Assembly (NCBI GenBank): GCA_937920105.1
Contig: CALETH010000137.1
Coordinates: 1-6,156 of the forward strand
Source: an uncultured Bacteroidota bacterium
Lineage (GTDB): Bacteria; Bacteroidota; Ignavibacteria; UBA10030; UBA8401
DNA length: 6,156 nucleotides
Direction: 5' to 3'
The notes under the pieces were generated by a model. The model had not been told where the DNA came from. It did not search any database and was given only the letters and a program-made list of their open reading frames with translations. The translations under genes and the position numbers were made by a program. Positions 6,005 through 6,156 of the stretch are shown here, one piece after another; the first letter of the stretch is position 1, and every line of letters begins with the position of its first letter.

Positions 6005-6031
6005 AAATCACTGCAATAAATGCAAATCACT
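6005..6031. repeat. Direct repeat of AAATCACT, 19-base period
   Basis: AAATCACT occurs at 6005-6012 and 6024-6031, and TGCA occurs twice in the spacer (6012-6015 and 6021-6024). The 19-base spacing puts both copies on nearly the same face of the helix, as for paired protein-binding sites. Two copies in an AT-rich spacer could also be chance. Confidence 0.4.
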
Positions 6032-6110
6032 AATAATTGTTATTTATCTAAAAATAGTTCATGTAATTTTTGTTTCAACAATTTTTTAGTAACAGAATAG
6101 ATTTTGGGGC

Positions 6111-6148
6111 TTGACTAGATAAGTTATATAAAATAACTTGTAAGTCAA
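6111..6148. repeat. Interrupted 38-base inverted repeat
   Basis: TTGACT (6111-6116) pairs with AGTCAA (6143-6148) and AAGTTAT (6121-6127) with ATAACTT (6133-6139). Two extra pairs, one a G-U, are possible next to the inner stem, with a small internal bulge and a five-base loop. It has no U-run on either strand, so it does not look like an intrinsic terminator. It could be a structured RNA element, an operator, or part of a feature continuing past the window edge. Confidence 0.55.
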
Positions 6149-6156
6149 TGACCAAG

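Larger units (their letters stand above)
5862..6156. other. Intergenic region upstream of nif3, repeat-bearing, no convincing gene
   Basis: No long open frame runs through these 295 bases on either strand, and I see no tRNA, rnpB or tmRNA signature. The region holds the hairpin next to nif3 and a small hairpin TTACTA-ATAA-TAGTAA at 5913-5928. It also holds a compact palindrome at 5989-6004, a direct repeat at 6005-6031 and an interrupted palindrome at 6111-6148. A 35-codon frame on the minus strand (5971-5864) is the only short ORF of note. The next gene to the right lies outside the window. Confidence 0.6.

Noticed and set aside
5907..6156. Possible structured RNA gene (rnpB, 6S or tmRNA) in the right-hand spacer.
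   Set aside because: I see no conserved core sequences of these RNAs on either strand, and the region is too short and AT-rich. Only the listed repeats are supportable.

Overview
This is an AT-rich bacterial window with two convergent gene blocks. No rRNA, tRNA, CRISPR array, transposase or phage gene is visible. The gene content suggests a Bacteroidota/Chlorobi/Ignavibacteria-type chromosome, possibly Kapabacteria-like: mtaB, a secreted LPGMGELY-type protein, and a long Nif3-family protein paired with a C4 zinc-ribbon coiled-coil protein. Start codons mostly lack Shine-Dalgarno sequences. This placement is inferred from remembered family distributions, not from a search.

Plus strand, 1-3964, is a tightly packed row of five genes. 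It opens with the C-terminal 211 residues of a polytopic membrane protein cut by the window edge. Next comes an ABC ATPase overlapping it by a few bases, then (6 bases later) a small stand-alone C39-type cysteine peptidase with an N-terminal hydrophobic segment, then (7 bases later) the tRNA methylthiotransferase MtaB, and then (about 80 bases later) a putative secreted protein of unknown function. The first three look like a dissected peptide exporter: permease, ATPase and leader peptidase as separate polypeptides, where the classical PCAT bacteriocin exporter is one fused chain. They are clearly more AT-rich than mtaB and what follows, so they may be an accessory cassette placed upstream of housekeeping genes. 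No substrate peptide gene is visible.

A perfect 17-base inverted repeat at 3968-4010 sits between the blocks and should terminate transcription from both sides.

Minus strand, 5861-4017, is a two-gene operon: a Nif3/YqfO-family dinuclear-metal protein, then a coiled-coil C4 zinc-ribbon protein. The second gene starts at TTG, and its Shine-Dalgarno sequence overlaps the nif3 stop codon. A terminator-like hairpin with an eight-T run lies directly in front of the nif3 start.

The last 295 bases (5862-6156) have no convincing gene but hold several inverted and direct repeats. The strongest is an interrupted 38-base palindrome at 6111-6148.
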